A program made the position numbers and the translations under genes. A stretch of DNA of 64,000 nucleotides. Origin: Turritopsis dohrnii (lineage: Eukaryota; Cnidaria; Hydrozoa; Anthoathecata; Oceaniidae). Of this stretch, positions 1 through 12,330 are shown piece after piece (the stretch's first letter is position 1; every line of letters starts with the position of its first letter). Location: contig BQMF02000029.1 in the NCBI GenBank assembly GCA_027922465.2, positions 1,240,001-1,304,000 on the forward strand, given 5' to 3'. Below the pieces are notes generated by a model. It worked only from the letters and a program-made list of their open reading frames with translations. It was not told the origin of the DNA and searched no databases.

Positions 1-411
1 GATGGCAACAATTTGTCAGACGAATATATCAGTAAGCAAAATACTCTCCGCCAAATGGTAAACCGGCTTTACGCAAAATATACAAATGATTTCAGTTTGA
101 ACTTCAGAAGTTTATTGATTTGATTCTTGTTGGTGTTATATATTGAACCGCTCTTAATACACCTTTCCCGAATACTGTTTAAATACCGAGTTAATGCTTA
201 GTTATCAAGTTTCGCCTCGTTTCTATGTTTTACATTGTTTTTCTAATTGCATAATGTTTTCAGTAAGCAATAGTTACTCATTCTTTCAGTTCCCCAGTGG
301 AATAATTAGAAGTAATTAAGAGTTTGAAAAAGAGGCGAAACTGAGTGGCTAGGCTATAACACGGCGTTTAAACTGAAGTTCGGGAAAGGTGTATTCTACA
401 TAATAAGCAAA
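1..411. other. no gene seen
   Basis: AT-rich DNA without a convincing exon, RNA gene or complete mobile element. The short minus-strand ORF at 349-540 overlaps a dispersed hairpin repeat and has no recognisable domain. Confidence 0.5.
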
Positions 412-512
412 TTTTCCAAAAATCACTGCGAAGGATACATTTCTATAGAAATATACTTGAAGAAACTCATCACAACGACCTTTTGACGATTTGCACACTG
501 GGATACGTGCGT
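412..512 (-). repeat. dispersed ~110-bp hairpin repeat, copy 1
   Basis: Copy of a short repeat family found at seven or more places in this window. The core contains GGAGTGCATTTCTATAGAAA, then a sequence reading TTTCAATAAAAATGCTCTTC, bounded by inverted CACTGTGA / TCACAGTG arms, with a flank like GGGCAAAATCGT. This copy is diverged. It looks like a small non-autonomous element; class unknown. Confidence 0.55.
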
Positions 513-704
513 GTCTTGATATTTGTCTACTTATTGACAATAAAATAAAACATTTAAATGTAATATCAAAAATGGTAGCTTTACAGTAAGATTCGAATGA
601 ATTCGAATTCTTTTATTTTTATGCTACACATGCGTCGTAAATTCAAACATTACTTTATTGAGTTATTGCAACAGCGCATGCGTGAAAAAAACCACAATAG
701 TTCT

Positions 705-1033
705 ATGTGAGACACTCTCTCTTTTTTATAAGAATACTAAAATTTTAAGTGAGTCTGAATATTCTTTCGGGAATTTTGATTTTGAGCCTCGAATGTTCTT
801 AAAATATTCTTAATTGTTAGATAAGAAAACAGTTTATATATAGGTAATCAAAAAATCTTGTTAAAGATAATCGCTTCTCTTTTTGAACAACAGAAAGTGC
901 AAGTAGAATGCTAAGTCCAATAAAATTAGTTCAGCACCATTTATTTCCTAAAATTGAACCGGAGCTATATTTTTACAATGTTCTTAAATTTTGAACTATT
1001 CTGAGCCTGAATATTCTTATAAAGTGTTTTCTT
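705..1033. mobile_element. inverted-repeat MITE, TTTTTATAAGAA family (diverged)
   Basis: The left end carries CTTTTTTATAAGAATACTAA and the right end TATTCTTATAAAGTGTTTT, an inverted pair. The interior repeats GAGCCT-GAATATTCTT-like words. Related sequence occurs near 14985-15275, 20080-20290 and 63278-63709, where the last copy is better preserved. No coding capacity. Exact ends and target duplication could not be fixed. Confidence 0.5.
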
Positions 1034-1247
1034 ATACGAAAAAAAGAAGAGTGTTATGCCGTTTTATAACTGCATACAGCTGCAATAAGCAAACGTGTTA
1101 CAAAACACATATTCACTCGTACAAGAAATCCTTAAGGAGGAACACTTTAAAGGCAACAAAATACGAAAAACCTCTATACAAAGGCCGGATATAAAATAAC
1201 ATCTATATTACAACGAATAATTTGACCCCCGTTTAGGGATATACCTT

Positions 1248-2112
1248 TCATCTATCGCGTGCTAGAAACGTCGATGTAGACGGGGTGTCCAATGATAATC
1301 GTTTTAGTTCTTCAACAATGTGCATTTTCTCACGGTGGACTTGTTCGTATTGTCTTTTGTACGCGTCCTTCCTCTGTTTTAGAATGCTCATTTCATTTGA
1401 AAGGTCCCTCAGTTTGCCTCTTAAAGTCTGGTTTTCACTTTGAAGTTCTTTGTTGTCATGCTGCTCTTGGATAAAATCCTCCTTGTAAACGACAAGCTAA
1501 AAGTAATTGTGTGAGTCGGAGATATTGAACGAAAGATGAAAAAAGCCGTGAATGTTAACAGGAAAAACCGAAGAAAGTTCGGTGTATACGAGAAGATACC
1601 CAAGAACATTGGAAGCTGGCAACAGGTTTAAGTTTAAAATTGAAGCGAACTTCGTCCAACGCTGCGAGGGAGTGCATTTTTATAGACACGTACACACTAT
1701 TTCAATAAAAATGCTCTTCGTCGTAGTTCTCTTTTAACGATTTTACCAACTGGGAATTGACATAAAAATACACTAAGCATATTCCAGATTGATTATTTGA
1801 GAAATATTAAAATACTTTAAGGATCGTTGCAAATTATACCCTTCCTGTAAAAAACAGTGGCTTCAAAGCACTTTGCTTGTCATAAATAATAAGTACCTGT
1901 TGTTTCAGGACTTCGATATTATCTTCATCTGGTTTACAGGCTCCATTTATAGCAGAATCGCTCAACGAAGAAGTGGGAACATAGATTTTGTCTTCACTAC
2001 GCTGTCTGTACCGAAAGCCTTCCGTCTTTCGGTCATATCGTTCTTTCAAATCATCGTATTTTTCAAGGAGTTTAAAGTAATCTTTATTCCATCTTTTATT
2101 CACTTCTAACAC
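1248..2112 (-). CDS. TNIP1: TNIP/ABIN-like adaptor, last two coding exons (gene partial)
   Basis: Two minus-strand exons join in phase. Exon 2112-1897 (acceptor TTTCAG, donor CAG|GTACTT, 72 codons) encodes VLEVNKRWNKDYFKLLEKYD and ends in EVLKQQ. Exon 1496-1248 (acceptor TTTTAG) continues LVVYKEDFIQEQHDNKELQ and ends at a TGA with LARDR. The order LLEVNKxW, then about 60 residues later LKQQxxxYxEDF followed by a leucine-zipper-like stretch, is that of the AHD1 and AHD2/UBAN regions of TNIP1/ABIN proteins. These bind polyubiquitin and the A20 deubiquitinase and restrain NF-kB signalling in the cytoplasm. The classical UBAN ERxxR core is degenerate here (EQHDN), so ubiquitin binding is uncertain. 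Upstream exons are not identified. NEMO or optineurin relatives are the alternative, but the VLEVNKRW match favours TNIP. Confidence 0.72.
1645..1757 (-). repeat. dispersed hairpin repeat, copy 2 (in TNIP-like intron)
   Basis: Same family as the copy at 412-512: GGGAGTGCATTTTTATAGAC, then TTTCAATAAAAATGCTCTTC and the flank AACGATTTTACCAACTGG. It lies in the intron between the two TNIP-like exons. Confidence 0.6.
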
Positions 2113-2355
2113 CTGAAATATGAAAGGGACCTTCGGTCAATGTGGTCCTCACTTACTGGTGTTGGCAGGGCTTAGAAATGTGAAAATTCTGGCTTCAATC
2201 ATTTTACTGAATCGCAATGACCGTGTTTTAACATGAAATCCAAGTATATATTGATAATGTTTTGAAAGGCCAAACCAGTCGGGACAAGATGTTTTCAAGA
2301 CCGCTTTAATTCGTCTTAATGACATTTTCATATTAATGTCTCTTATCAATGCGCT

Positions 2356-2424
2356 TTCCAGACACTGTTATCACGTCTTCCAGACACTGTTGTTACGTCT
2401 TCCAGACACTGTTATTACGTCTTC
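2356..2424 (+). repeat. tandem repeat, about 24 bp x 3
   Basis: Three copies of TTCCAGACACTGTTATTACG followed by TC, with small substitutions between copies. No coding or promoter role is visible. Confidence 0.8.
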
Positions 2425-3764
2425 GGAAGACGTTTTCTTTAAAACGTCTGTTTTGGTGATACTAGGCATTTCGGCTATAAAAACAGGACCTGATGTAATT
2501 TAAATCTCACTTGAATGCGTGGTTTTTCTATGTTACGTGACATGAAACACATTTGGGTACAGTTCTGCGTTGAGTTATTTCCTAAAGTTAAGTTACGTAA
2601 ACAGTATAGAGTTGAAATGTCGATCCGATTTCAGTTTTCAATGAATGAATGTTTGCGGAAATATTGTACACATTCCCTTTCTAAAATCAGATATTTTAAT
2701 CATATAAGATCATTTTTGATTAACTGAAGTGTTAGAAGACCTTTGAGACAGTTCCAGAACTTTCCAAATTTTTATTTTGAGGAGAGTTCTATTTAGAAAA
2801 GAAACGTGCTTCATGAACATTTAAGACAGAAAAAGCGCGTTATTAAAAGGCGTGTTATTTACACTGTATACTACTTCACTATACTTTGACTACCCCTACA
2901 TCTCTAGAGTTTCCAATAAAAATCTCTCCAACTAAGTAACGAAAGATTTTTTGTGTATCCTCAGAAAAAAGATTTACTGTATTTTTTTCCCCTTTCTTCT
3001 TCCATCGCACTTTAACCATGTACATCTGGAAAATCATACCAGAGATGCAGTCGCCAATACACATACAAGTCATTCGTGAATTAGCATCAATGCTTGACTT
3101 AGATTCTCTAGCTCTTATATACAGACTTCTATATCTGTTTATTTAATTTTTCTACTTAGGATGTCGATGAAGGTCCAGCGAATGAGGCCCTAAACCATTT
3201 AACACCCATAGAGTAAAGGATTAGATATTCCTTTAAATCCCCAACTGAGAAACTTTTATAGACATAAATGATTGCTAAGCTGAGAAGAGTCAGACTATCA
3301 TATATTCTCAAACATGACGTAAAGCTTCCTAAATTACTTGAGAGTTTTATATTTCCCAGTAATCAAAAGAAGGAACCTTAAGGTTATAAAGGAATTTGAA
3401 CAACTGCGAATAACTAAGTCGTTTAAAACGTGATAGGATTATTAGAATAGAGTTCAAAGGAAAGGTCATATAAGACACGTTCAGCGCAATGACTGTATCC
3501 ATCAATATTGGTTTCCATATTGCTTGTTTTTTTTGTTTTCCGTCAGAAAACTTTTCCGCTGAACCTTTTAGGTGTCACTACAACAACTAGCATTTTCAAT
3601 TTTATTTTTGGGGATGACAGGTAGGGGATAACCACACGTTGCGTACTTTCAAAGTTCTTTTTTGAAGGTGCACACCCTTTCTTAATAGTTATAAGAGGTT
3701 TTCAGTTCCATTGCATGTAGCACTAAAATTTATCATTGAAAAATCTCCACTTAAAAAATTCTTT
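2425..3764. other. intronic or intergenic, nothing recognised
   Basis: No exon with family similarity was found on either strand. It may be intron of the minus-strand TNIP-like gene, whose upstream exons should lie at higher coordinates. Confidence 0.4.
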
Positions 3765-4040
3765 GATTATATCTTTATAGGTAAGGAGATACAAGTAACT
3801 GGGATTCCTGGGCTTCCATCCTTGAAGGTTAGCTCCTCTGCTCACCGACTTGCAATTAGTAGCTAGTGGACTTATCACCAGAAGTACGTATGGAATTGCT
3901 CTACCTTGCCATAAAGCCAGTGTACAGTCAGTCGATACACATATTGGGCTGATACACTGCTCTTAAAGCATGACAGGGACTCGAACACAGGTCGCAGTGG
4001 TCGCTTCGAAGGCACTAATATTACACTATCGCTTCACAAT
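3765..4040 (-). mobile_element. tRNA-derived SINE-like element
   Basis: On the minus strand the head reads like a degenerate tRNA, with a good B-box GTTCGAGTCCC preceded by a cloverleaf-sized stretch, followed by an unrelated body of about 190 bp ending near ACCTATAAAGATATAATC. It is not a functional tRNA because the A-box and acceptor stem are poor. The far boundary is approximate. Confidence 0.5.
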
Positions 4041-5342
4041 AGCCATCTTATATATCTTATGTTTAAACCTGAAGATATCCAGAGGATCAAGGATCCAAAG
4101 GTTTTACTGCATGTTGACATGTAAATGCAATTGGTTATCAAGACCACAAAAACCAAATAAAAAAGAAGTAAAACTAATTCTAGGAGAACAAAGGGAAATT
4201 CAAAACCGCCTGTTAAAAAGTATTCAATAGACAAATAGAGCGGTTTCTTACTTCAAATTTGTTTTTTAAATATGTGTAGAGCTACTAAAGATAATTCTTT
4301 GTGTCGCAACTATTTGAACAGCTTGCGCACAATGAGACGCATCAAATCGAGTAGTTGACACACGAGTTATTTTATGACTCAGAATAAGAGTACATTTCAG
4401 CATAAAAATAATTGAGACTTTATAAAGATGCATTGCTTATAAAAAATTTCAACTGTGTTTAGATCAGAAATCGTAACAAATCATAATAAAGATATGTCTT
4501 TCGCTATTTTACATCTCATCGAATAATCGGAGGTGACAAGTGTCCCTGGGTGTATGTCAACATAAACCAATGAAACTAATGAAACTACAAAAGGAACCTT
4601 TGATCGGGTGCTGGGGATTGAGCGTTCATCAACTGTATGTAATACCACGTTACTTCATGCAGATGCATGGACAAACTGTACCTGCTGAGGCTGCTCCAAG
4701 GGAAGTCAAAAAGGACAGTGTTAATAGAATTTCTTTTCAATCATAAGTGTTCACTTAAAGTCACGTTTTACGTTCTATTCTAAACATAGCTTCGCCTCTG
4801 ATATACCTTCAACCATCCTTGTGCTTAAAAAGAAATTTTAAAGAAAATTCGTTGGGCGTGGTAACGAAGCTTAAACGTTCCATAAACATGAAACATTTTC
4901 TGCTTTATAAATTGTGATTGTTTCATTTCAATTCTGCAAGACATCTGGATAAAAGGTGTACACGTAAAAGGTGTACACGTAGCAAGTGATCAACAGCAAT
5001 TTCGGTTCCTTATTTAACTCAATTTTGCATAAACAAAAATGTCTCAGAATGTAAAAATATCTTTATTATCTTAAGAAACAAAAAGGCTTGGCAAGCATTG
5101 AAAAGATTATTGAACAATAACAATCGTTTTATGATGTGCTCAATGCTCAGCCAATGAATCCCTCTATTGATCTGTTTAATCAAACAGCTATATGCATGTT
5201 TTTTCAAGATTCTTTGCTGACACAAGATCACAAAGTTCAAAACGATCTCATCACATGTTATTTAAAACCATGATGATAAATATTTAGAAAGCAAAGTCGA
5301 GTAAAGCTTTTTATCTTACTCCTTCATAGAGGGCTGAAAAAC
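4041..5342. other. no gene seen; small tandem duplication
   Basis: Only a two-copy AAAAGGTGTACACGT duplication (about 4954-4982) stands out. The plus ORF 4540-4746 shows no domain. Confidence 0.45.
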
Positions 5343-5435
5343 AACCTCGAACCCAGGGTTTCTTGCCTTTTCGACATATGGGATGGCAGCTAAGATCCGT
5401 ACATCGAAAAGGCAAGAAACCCTGGGTTCGAGGTT
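5343..5435. repeat. near-perfect palindrome, 32-bp arms
   Basis: The left arm begins AACCTCGAACCCAGGGTTTC and the right arm ends with its reverse complement GAAACCCTGGGTTCGAGGTT; the arms match over about 32 bp around a roughly 29-bp centre. A related palindrome is at 50144-50232, and single arms are near 14805 and 43130. Likely a tiny MITE. Confidence 0.85.
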
Positions 5436-5557
5436 GGGCTGGAAGAAAAGCAAATAAAGTAAACCTTTTGAAACTGTAATGATTTTATCATATCATTCGC
5501 GAGCTGCCCCTGTAATTTTGTTTTTGCATGAAAAAGAAGATAAAATACATTATATAC

Positions 5558-5620
5558 CTCAGGTAATGTTTTCGAGGCTCTACAACAGCATTCTTCCTTC
5601 GTACCTTCACCTTCATCCAT
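5558..5620 (-). CDS. candidate first coding exon, possibly of the TNIP-like gene
   Basis: An ATG at 5620-5618 opens 21 codons rich in acidic residues (MDEGEGTKEE...), ending GAG|GTATAT, a good 5' splice site in phase 0. The phase fits the downstream TNIP-like exons and the strand agrees, but about 3.4 kb with no recognised exon separates them. It could equally be chance. Confidence 0.28.
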
Positions 5621-6960
5621 GTTATGGAAGATGCTAAGATTTGTTACAGATTCTTATAAGATCTTACAACATTCTACTTCCAAGAATTTACAGTGCACAA
5701 TAATAAAACTTTTTTCTGTGTAATGAGCAAAATCTCATAACATATTTTACATATGCAATCTTTAATCGTGAAGGTACTTTCCCTCGATTTTGACCTGGTT
5801 TCTATATGGGAACTCATAACATGATTGTTGTTTTTGTGTGGTGATTCCCAACAATAAATTCGTTTTAAAAGATAATAATGAGAATCATTATAAACTTTAC
5901 AACTTTCCCTATAATTCAGTGTCTTGTTGTTTTTTGTTTTAGTGGAATTCCCGAAATTTCTGCCAAATACGGTTTCAATATATTTAAAACTCCGCCCAAA
6001 ATTGCGCCTTTCGCTTCTTAAAAGTTGCGCCTAAATTCACTGTAAACGTTTCTGTAAAAGCTACAGCAATTGTTAACAAGACAATTTAATTCAACAGACA
6101 TGTAATCAAGCATTGGGAAAACATTTGTTTGGCCATGGCAAGCTCTCAAAGAACAGCTCCGGGGCGCAGTTCTAAGAATAATACATAACATATTCAAACC
6201 GCTGTTGATCAGACATTTCTTCAGACACTTTATGAATTCTAGGTAAACATACAAATATCATTAAGATGAATTCGTTTTGAAACAATCTTTTTCCGTCATT
6301 CGGCTTGTTATGTATGAGAGGATAATTATTTAATTCCATTACGCGGATGGACGCAAAATTTCTCACACGAAGTTTGAGGGAATGCTGATAAGAAGTGATA
6401 TTGGTTTTTCGTCTCTATAAGTTTTAGAAAAATACATGAAGGTTTCCCTTCCGGTTCGTAATAGAACCAATATTAGCCACATTCTGAAAAAGAAGCTGGG
6501 AACTAATGGGGGACAAATTTTTCAATATCTGCCATTTCGGAAATTTTCACAATCAAAACAAACATAAAAGTGAAATTATGGGTAAAAAGTATTTTAGTTC
6601 CAATCAGTTTCGATTTTATAGGGGAAATTATCCTAGGACCGAAAATGATGTAGTCACCAAGTTTACTTGATGTGGAACAGATAATCGATATTTTCTCCAA
6701 TAGATAGAGACCAAAGAAAACAGAAAAATACGCAGAAAAGATAAGTGGGTATTAACAAGTGCGCAAACAGAAATCTGAGAAAATTCCCTTTTGTCAAGGA
6801 TTCCATTTGAATCTCGTTCTGAGAACTTTAGTTGCATCAGACGTGGATTATTGTCTCAAAATTAAACCTTTTAATCTGTAAAATGAGTTCCTGTTTTATA
6901 ATTTTCAGTGGCGTATTGAATGGTCAATTCCCAAATCTTGCGTATGTGTTTTTATGAAAA
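5621..6960. other. nothing recognised
   Basis: AT-rich sequence. The minus-strand ORFs at 6018-6254, 6172-6366, 6503-6700 and 6628-6837 are short and show no domain or consistent splice sites. Confidence 0.45.
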
Positions 6961-7004
6961 GTGATCTGCAATCATAACGAAAGTGATCTGCAATCATAAC
7001 GAAA
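6961..7004 (+). repeat. exact 22-bp tandem duplication
   Basis: Two identical copies of a 22-bp unit that starts GTGATCTGCAATCATAACGA. Confidence 0.9.
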
Positions 7005-7204
7005 GTTCTTAAAATACAAACATCTTTTGTTTGTTGTAAACAGATGCCGGCTTGTTTTTAACTTCGCTTATTCGACGTGTACAAACTAAATGGCCCTGGG
7101 AACGAAGTCATTGCAAACTAGGAAGAATCTCCTGTTAAGTACTTTCTCACGAAACTAACATAATCTGATGCAGAGCATACAACTTCGAACTCATTCTTTG
7201 CAAA

Positions 7205-7280
7205 CCAGTGGGCAAAATCCTCAACATGTCATTGTGAAGAATAGCATTTTTATTGAAATAGTATGTAATAGACTAATAGA
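7205..7280 (+). repeat. dispersed hairpin repeat, copy 3 (partial)
   Basis: GGGCAAAATCCTCAACATGT followed by CATTGTGAAGAATAGCATTTTTATTGAAATAGT matches one half of the ~110-bp hairpin family; the second arm is lost. Confidence 0.55.
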
Positions 7281-8740
7281 ATAGTGATCTTCCATCAAAC
7301 GTGACCACGTGACCACTAGAGCCTCATTCTTGCTTTGGTTCTTATGCTTAATAATAAACATTCTTACTTGTTGTGCAAAAGTTTTTCTTATACGAATAGT
7401 ATATTTGGACTAATGTCTTGATAAAGAGTCTTATAAATTATAATATATGATTAATGGTATAATATAATGTAAGGTAATATAATTTAGTTGAGCAAATGTT
7501 TGCACCATCTGATTATCCTCAACATATTCTTCTGTAGGCTGTGACTCCCAGAATAAACTCAGATATTTTGGATTCGATATGTTTTTAAGAAAACTTTAGC
7601 TATCCAAAGACCATAAGGATCTTTTCAAATTCCTTAAGACAAGGCGTTAATAAAAGCATGGCGAATTGTGCCCAAGGTCATCATATTCTATTCATAGCAT
7701 CTCGCACTGTGAAAGAAATTAAGAGACTTGACATCCTTGACATGTATTATACCATGAATATAGAATACAGTTAGCAGGATCCATGGTTGGCATGTAATAT
7801 AAGCGAATAGAAACTTTTGAATTATAAGAGCACACAGGGATTCGAAATTTCTATATCTATTTTTAAACTTGTATTAAGAAACTAGAATTTGTCATTATGT
7901 ACATACTTGGTATTGTTCGAATTCTTTACTAATTTCTATAAACGTTTATTTTATCATTTGATTAACTCATTAAGAGGAGTATTAATTACCTTGAGGTTAG
8001 CTTTAATCATGCAATATAGAAAAACCTGCATGTCCCTTCACTTTATCCTATGCGTCGCAGACAACTGTACTTTCAATAAACACAGTCATTCAGTATCAGC
8101 CATAATAGATTTATAACGGAGGCTAAGTTTATCATTGGATCATTCTGTTGGTGGGACCAGTTTGTTCATTATCAGAGAAGAGCTTTTTTCTGTAATAGAA
8201 AATAATGTCGCGTTAGAAAACAATGCTGCGCTGTGGTTTCAATATATATGTCTTCTTCATTCTTATTATTCTTCGGCTAAATTATTACTCGAGGTCTGAA
8301 GACCGTAGAGTACTGAAATGCATTCATTGTTTACGGATAAAAAGTCGCCTACAATCTAGCCTCTTTCCATGTCATTCGACCGCAGAGGCTAAAAAAGAAG
8401 CCACATGTAAAAGCCAAGAAGACATATATCGGTCCACAAAACGGACAAATTGGGACCAAATTTGGAAAGTTCTCCAACTTTCACAAAAATTTGCACAAAC
8501 TACAATTTAAAGGTACTGATTTTGAATTTCAAAATCATTTCGTCGGATTTTACCAACATTGGGCAATTCGGGTCAAAATATAAACAAGTTAACCGGTTAT
8601 CATGTATATGAATCGTCTGCTTCTTACAGAAAATCGACTCACATTTAATTGACCGAGAGTTTCAAAGCGTGTTTGTTTTCTTGTTGGTAAGCGGCTTAAG
8701 CCAACTGACTATTGGAATATATATATTGGAATGGAATTTA

Positions 8741-8773
<33 letters not shown>

Positions 8774-10687
8774 TATAATTTTTGTTAGATTTTATTTCTG
8801 GCATATTCAAATAAAAGGAAGACCGTGCGAATCCGCTGACTTGCTTCCGTAATCGGCTGCATTTTTACGGTAGCAGCGAAAGCGAATACCGTATTAAAAC
8901 ACCCTTGGACTCCTACTACTACTCCTCCTACTACTACTCCTCCGGCCGAAACGGCAGTTTTTAGCCTACGATTTAGAGTATGCGAGTCCCCACTAAAAAC
9001 TCAATATACATTCTAAGGAACGAACGCAGCCTTTTGAATTTTCGAAGGTTTTCAATCACATACATTTAAAATACGTTTTCTTTGATATTTTATCACTTAA
9101 TTGATGAAGGAATGGATATTAATCAAATAGGTCTACATAAAACTGGGACTTTTAGTTACTTTTATGGTACTGAATCAATGAACTTTGGTACTTGAAAATA
9201 GATATGTTTTTCGTGTCAGTAAAGCACAGATCAGACTTTCTTATTACTTTCTACGTTTGTTAGCTATCTGTTCTGTCTTTGAACATCAAGGTTTTCAAAA
9301 ATCGAGTTAAAAAAAGGCAGTTATCTGTTTGAATTCATTTTCGGTTTCAAAAAATTATAATTCAAAACATACATTTTTTTTTCGAAAAAACGCGTTTTTT
9401 TTCTACATAAGCTCTTATAAAAAAAACGTACGTTATAAACAGCTCATGCATGTATAATTCTTTTGTCTTCCAATAAATTAAATTGCTGGTGTGTTGCGAT
9501 TAGACCCTATTTACACGAGTTAGTAATTTTAAACATTATAATATCGTTTATGCCTTCCACCAGTAAGATATCTCAAGAAATAACGTTTACAGAACGTTTA
9601 AGAACTTTAAGTAAAATTTCAAATTTAAAAGTATTCTTGTGGCAAGTACTTTTGCTGCTACCGTTTTGCGCCATCTGGCTCTTGTTATTATTAAAATCAA
9701 TTTCACTTTCTATATAAATATTTGTATTACATCTCACTATCTGGATCATTTCTGCGTAAACAACGATGAGATCTCTTTTTCATAGAAACAGGGGAATGAA
9801 AGATACGACATTAAATTGAAAAGACAAACAGGAAATCATTTAAACGAATGGCTTTGCAACACTGTCATCATAACTGCTTAGTGATTCATAAAATTAGAAG
9901 AAAAAATAACTTTTATGTGTGGCGCCAGTATTATATTAACTCACAATCTTTCCGTTGAGTTATAAATTACTTTCGAATGGTTAAAACAATATAACAATAC
10001 AACACTTCATTGAAAATGAGCAAGAAAAGATAAAGAATCCGAAAATGAAATGTGCAAAACACGCGAAAACATTCGATTTGTCCATTTCAGTCACGTGCAA
10101 AAATTCATTGTTTTCTTGATAAACACGATTTACACTTTTCATCACTAAAATTTACGTTTACGCAAAATATGATTTTTTCTTGCTTACTTTCAAGAATTAG
10201 GTTTATGAAATATGAGATATGAAAAATAAATTATGTTTGGGCTAAATTGTTTACGCAAAATTTTTGCCTGTGCAATGTATAATATTTGTATAATATTTTT
10301 TCTTTCTTACTTTCAAGAAGACAAGGTAAACAATTTGTAGCCGAAAGATCCCTCGTGTTAGATTTCCTGAAATGACAAGCAACGCAGAAGAAAACAGAAA
10401 GCCAAAACGCATGTTCTATTTGCAACAAGAAACTGAAACTTACGCAAAAAGAAAAAGCAAATACCGCCTTGTTCATAAGAAACTGCGTCCATTACCAGGT
10501 GTCAAAAAAGCCCTTGTAACAGTAGATTCGTAGAAAATTGATTACTAAAAGTTCGCTGAAACTCCTTGAAAAGACCTTCTGAACATTTTTCTAGAAATTC
10601 GCTAAAATTTCCAGATTGTTTTTAAAAACAGGAAATAATGTACTACAAGCACAAGTTCGTGTTCAGACGTTAGACTAACGATGATTA
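7281..10687. other. noncoding stretch with microsatellites
   Basis: Holds a (GTC)n run at 8741-8773 and a TAC/TCC-rich run near 8915-8945. ORFs at 7889-8116, 8223-8510, 9463-9717 (hydrophobic C-terminus) and 10231-10476 have no recognisable domain, no partner exons and ordinary AT-rich composition; I do not call them genes. The block near 8820-8880 shares words with 48960-49015 and may be a decayed common repeat. Confidence 0.45.
8741..8773 (+). repeat. (GTC)n trinucleotide microsatellite
   Basis: Eleven uninterrupted GTC units. Confidence 0.95.
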
Positions 10688-11235
10688 CCTTATCGGCCCT
10701 TTTTGCGCCGGCCCTAATTTAACGCCGGCCCTTTTTACGCCGGCCCTTATTCCGCCACCCCAAGATTTTGCCTTAACGCCACTTAGGGCCGTTATTTACG
10801 CCTCAAAAGTAAAATTTTTTTTTCAGCACTATTTTTCACTTTTTCTGTTCAAATTTTAACTTATACTACAAATGTCTTCTAATATATATCATCTAGTACA
10901 TCGTAAGACTTAATCTATTACAGCTATTTCGTCCTCTTTTTCATTAATGCTTCATTATTTTCTTTAATTCTCTCATCGTCATCTGATTCTACCTCTATTT
11001 CTGCTTCAACTTCCCCTTCATCTGACTCCTCATTGTCTACAAAGAGTTCTTTCACATCTAAAGTTTATTTCATTTTTTCAAATCCAAATTTCAACTTTAA
11101 AAAATAACGCCGATTTTTTGAAAAATTTCCATTTTTTTGGCCCTTTTTACGCCGGCCCTTTTTACGCCGGCCCTTTTAACGCCGCGCACCAAAATTAACG
11201 CCACATTAGGGCCGGCGTAAAAAGGGCCGATAAGG
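10688..11235. mobile_element. MITE with TA duplication, CCTTATCGGCCC ends
   Basis: Starts CCTTATCGGCCCTTTTTGCG and ends in the matching inverted sequence CGTAAAAAGGGCCGATAAGG, with TA on both sides (10686-10687 and 11236-11237). The arms contain several CGCCGGCCC units, unusually GC-rich for the region. No transposase, so non-autonomous; the TA target fits a Tc1/mariner-like superfamily. It shares its first eight bases with the element at 13553. Confidence 0.85.
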
Positions 11236-11499
11236 TATATGTTTCTCTCTATGATTGTATGTTCCTTTCTTTCGAAATGTGTCTGAGTTAGTGAGGGCAA
11301 GGGTGTGGCCTAATATTAATTTAGTGAGGATTTGTACATCTATAGAACGCCAAATCTTATTATACCTTGCGACACATACCATTATATTAAAAAATGCTTT
11401 CATGATTATTGAGAAATATTGGGTTTTTCGTTATTAAATATCTTTTGTGCTGACAAAGTGAAAGTGAAAACAAAGTGAAAGGGTTTAAGAAACCCTATT

Positions 11500-12330
11500 A
11501 CCCTATTATGTGCTTCGTTGTCACTTAAATCATCTATAAAAGAAAACTTTGACAAACTTAATGTTACTGTAGCCACTAACAAGAATGTGATTTGGAAAAA
11601 CATACAACCGAGAGTTTCTTCCAAAACAACAAACAATGAACCATATTATATTCAACTGAGCACGATATGGCGGGAATCAATATTGTTATGTTTTCATCTC
11701 CAAAACACCTAACATCTCCTGACTCTAAACAATAAATATTATGCAGAATCAGTACCAAAACGACAAATTTGAAATTGCTCATTTCAAAACGCACACAAAA
11801 CTGAACTTGTAAAAACATTATGTTACTTGAAAAGCAATGGAGATATTTCTACAATTCCTGTACGCTGATGTCACCCTGGCATACAAGACTCGCGTTAAAA
11901 ATAAAAGCAACGTATATTTGAACGATTTATTTCACAAACTATTCGATTTGGATGAAATTTCAGCTCACACCGATTTTTAATTGTGTGACTGAGAAATTAA
12001 GACACTCCCTTGGTGCACTGGCAACGGAAGTTTATAAAGCATTTGACTGTTGTCCTCACCATCCCCTAGCAGCTTTAAAGTCAATCAATTTTTACCTAGA
12101 TAGCAGAGTTCTGACAATGAATTTAGTACCTTGTCAGATGTACCCTAGGGACCCATACTAAGGACTTTGTTTCTATAGATCATTTCTGTTATAGGCCAAA
12201 CTGTGATATTGCCAACTATGTAGATGTCTCTATTCCACATTCCACTGAAAAAATCTGGACATTATAATTATCCAGGAAACAAGCAAAGGAATGTTTGCGT
12301 GAGGGTGAATCGTGAAGAGTTTAATATTTT
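11500..12330 (+). pseudogene. LINE reverse-transcriptase remnant
   Basis: Scattered frames recall a CR1/Jockey-type LINE. Near 11550-11630 VIWKNIQPRVSSK resembles the FWKxIKPxFSxK region ahead of the RT; near 11858-11900 YADVTLAYKTRVKNKSN resembles the YADVxPxxK-NYRP region; near 11990-12060 RHSLGALATEVYKAFDC resembles RT motif A (LxDLSKAFDC). Frameshifts and stops lie between these and no YADD is clear. Ends are approximate. Confidence 0.55.

Noticed and set aside
8223..8510. 95-codon plus-strand ORF
   Set aside because: No recognisable family and no splice context; the hydrophobic start is typical of AT-rich chance frames.
9463..9717. 84-codon plus-strand ORF with a hydrophobic C-terminus
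   Set aside because: No domain, no partner exons and AT-rich composition like its surroundings; random ORFs of this size are expected here.
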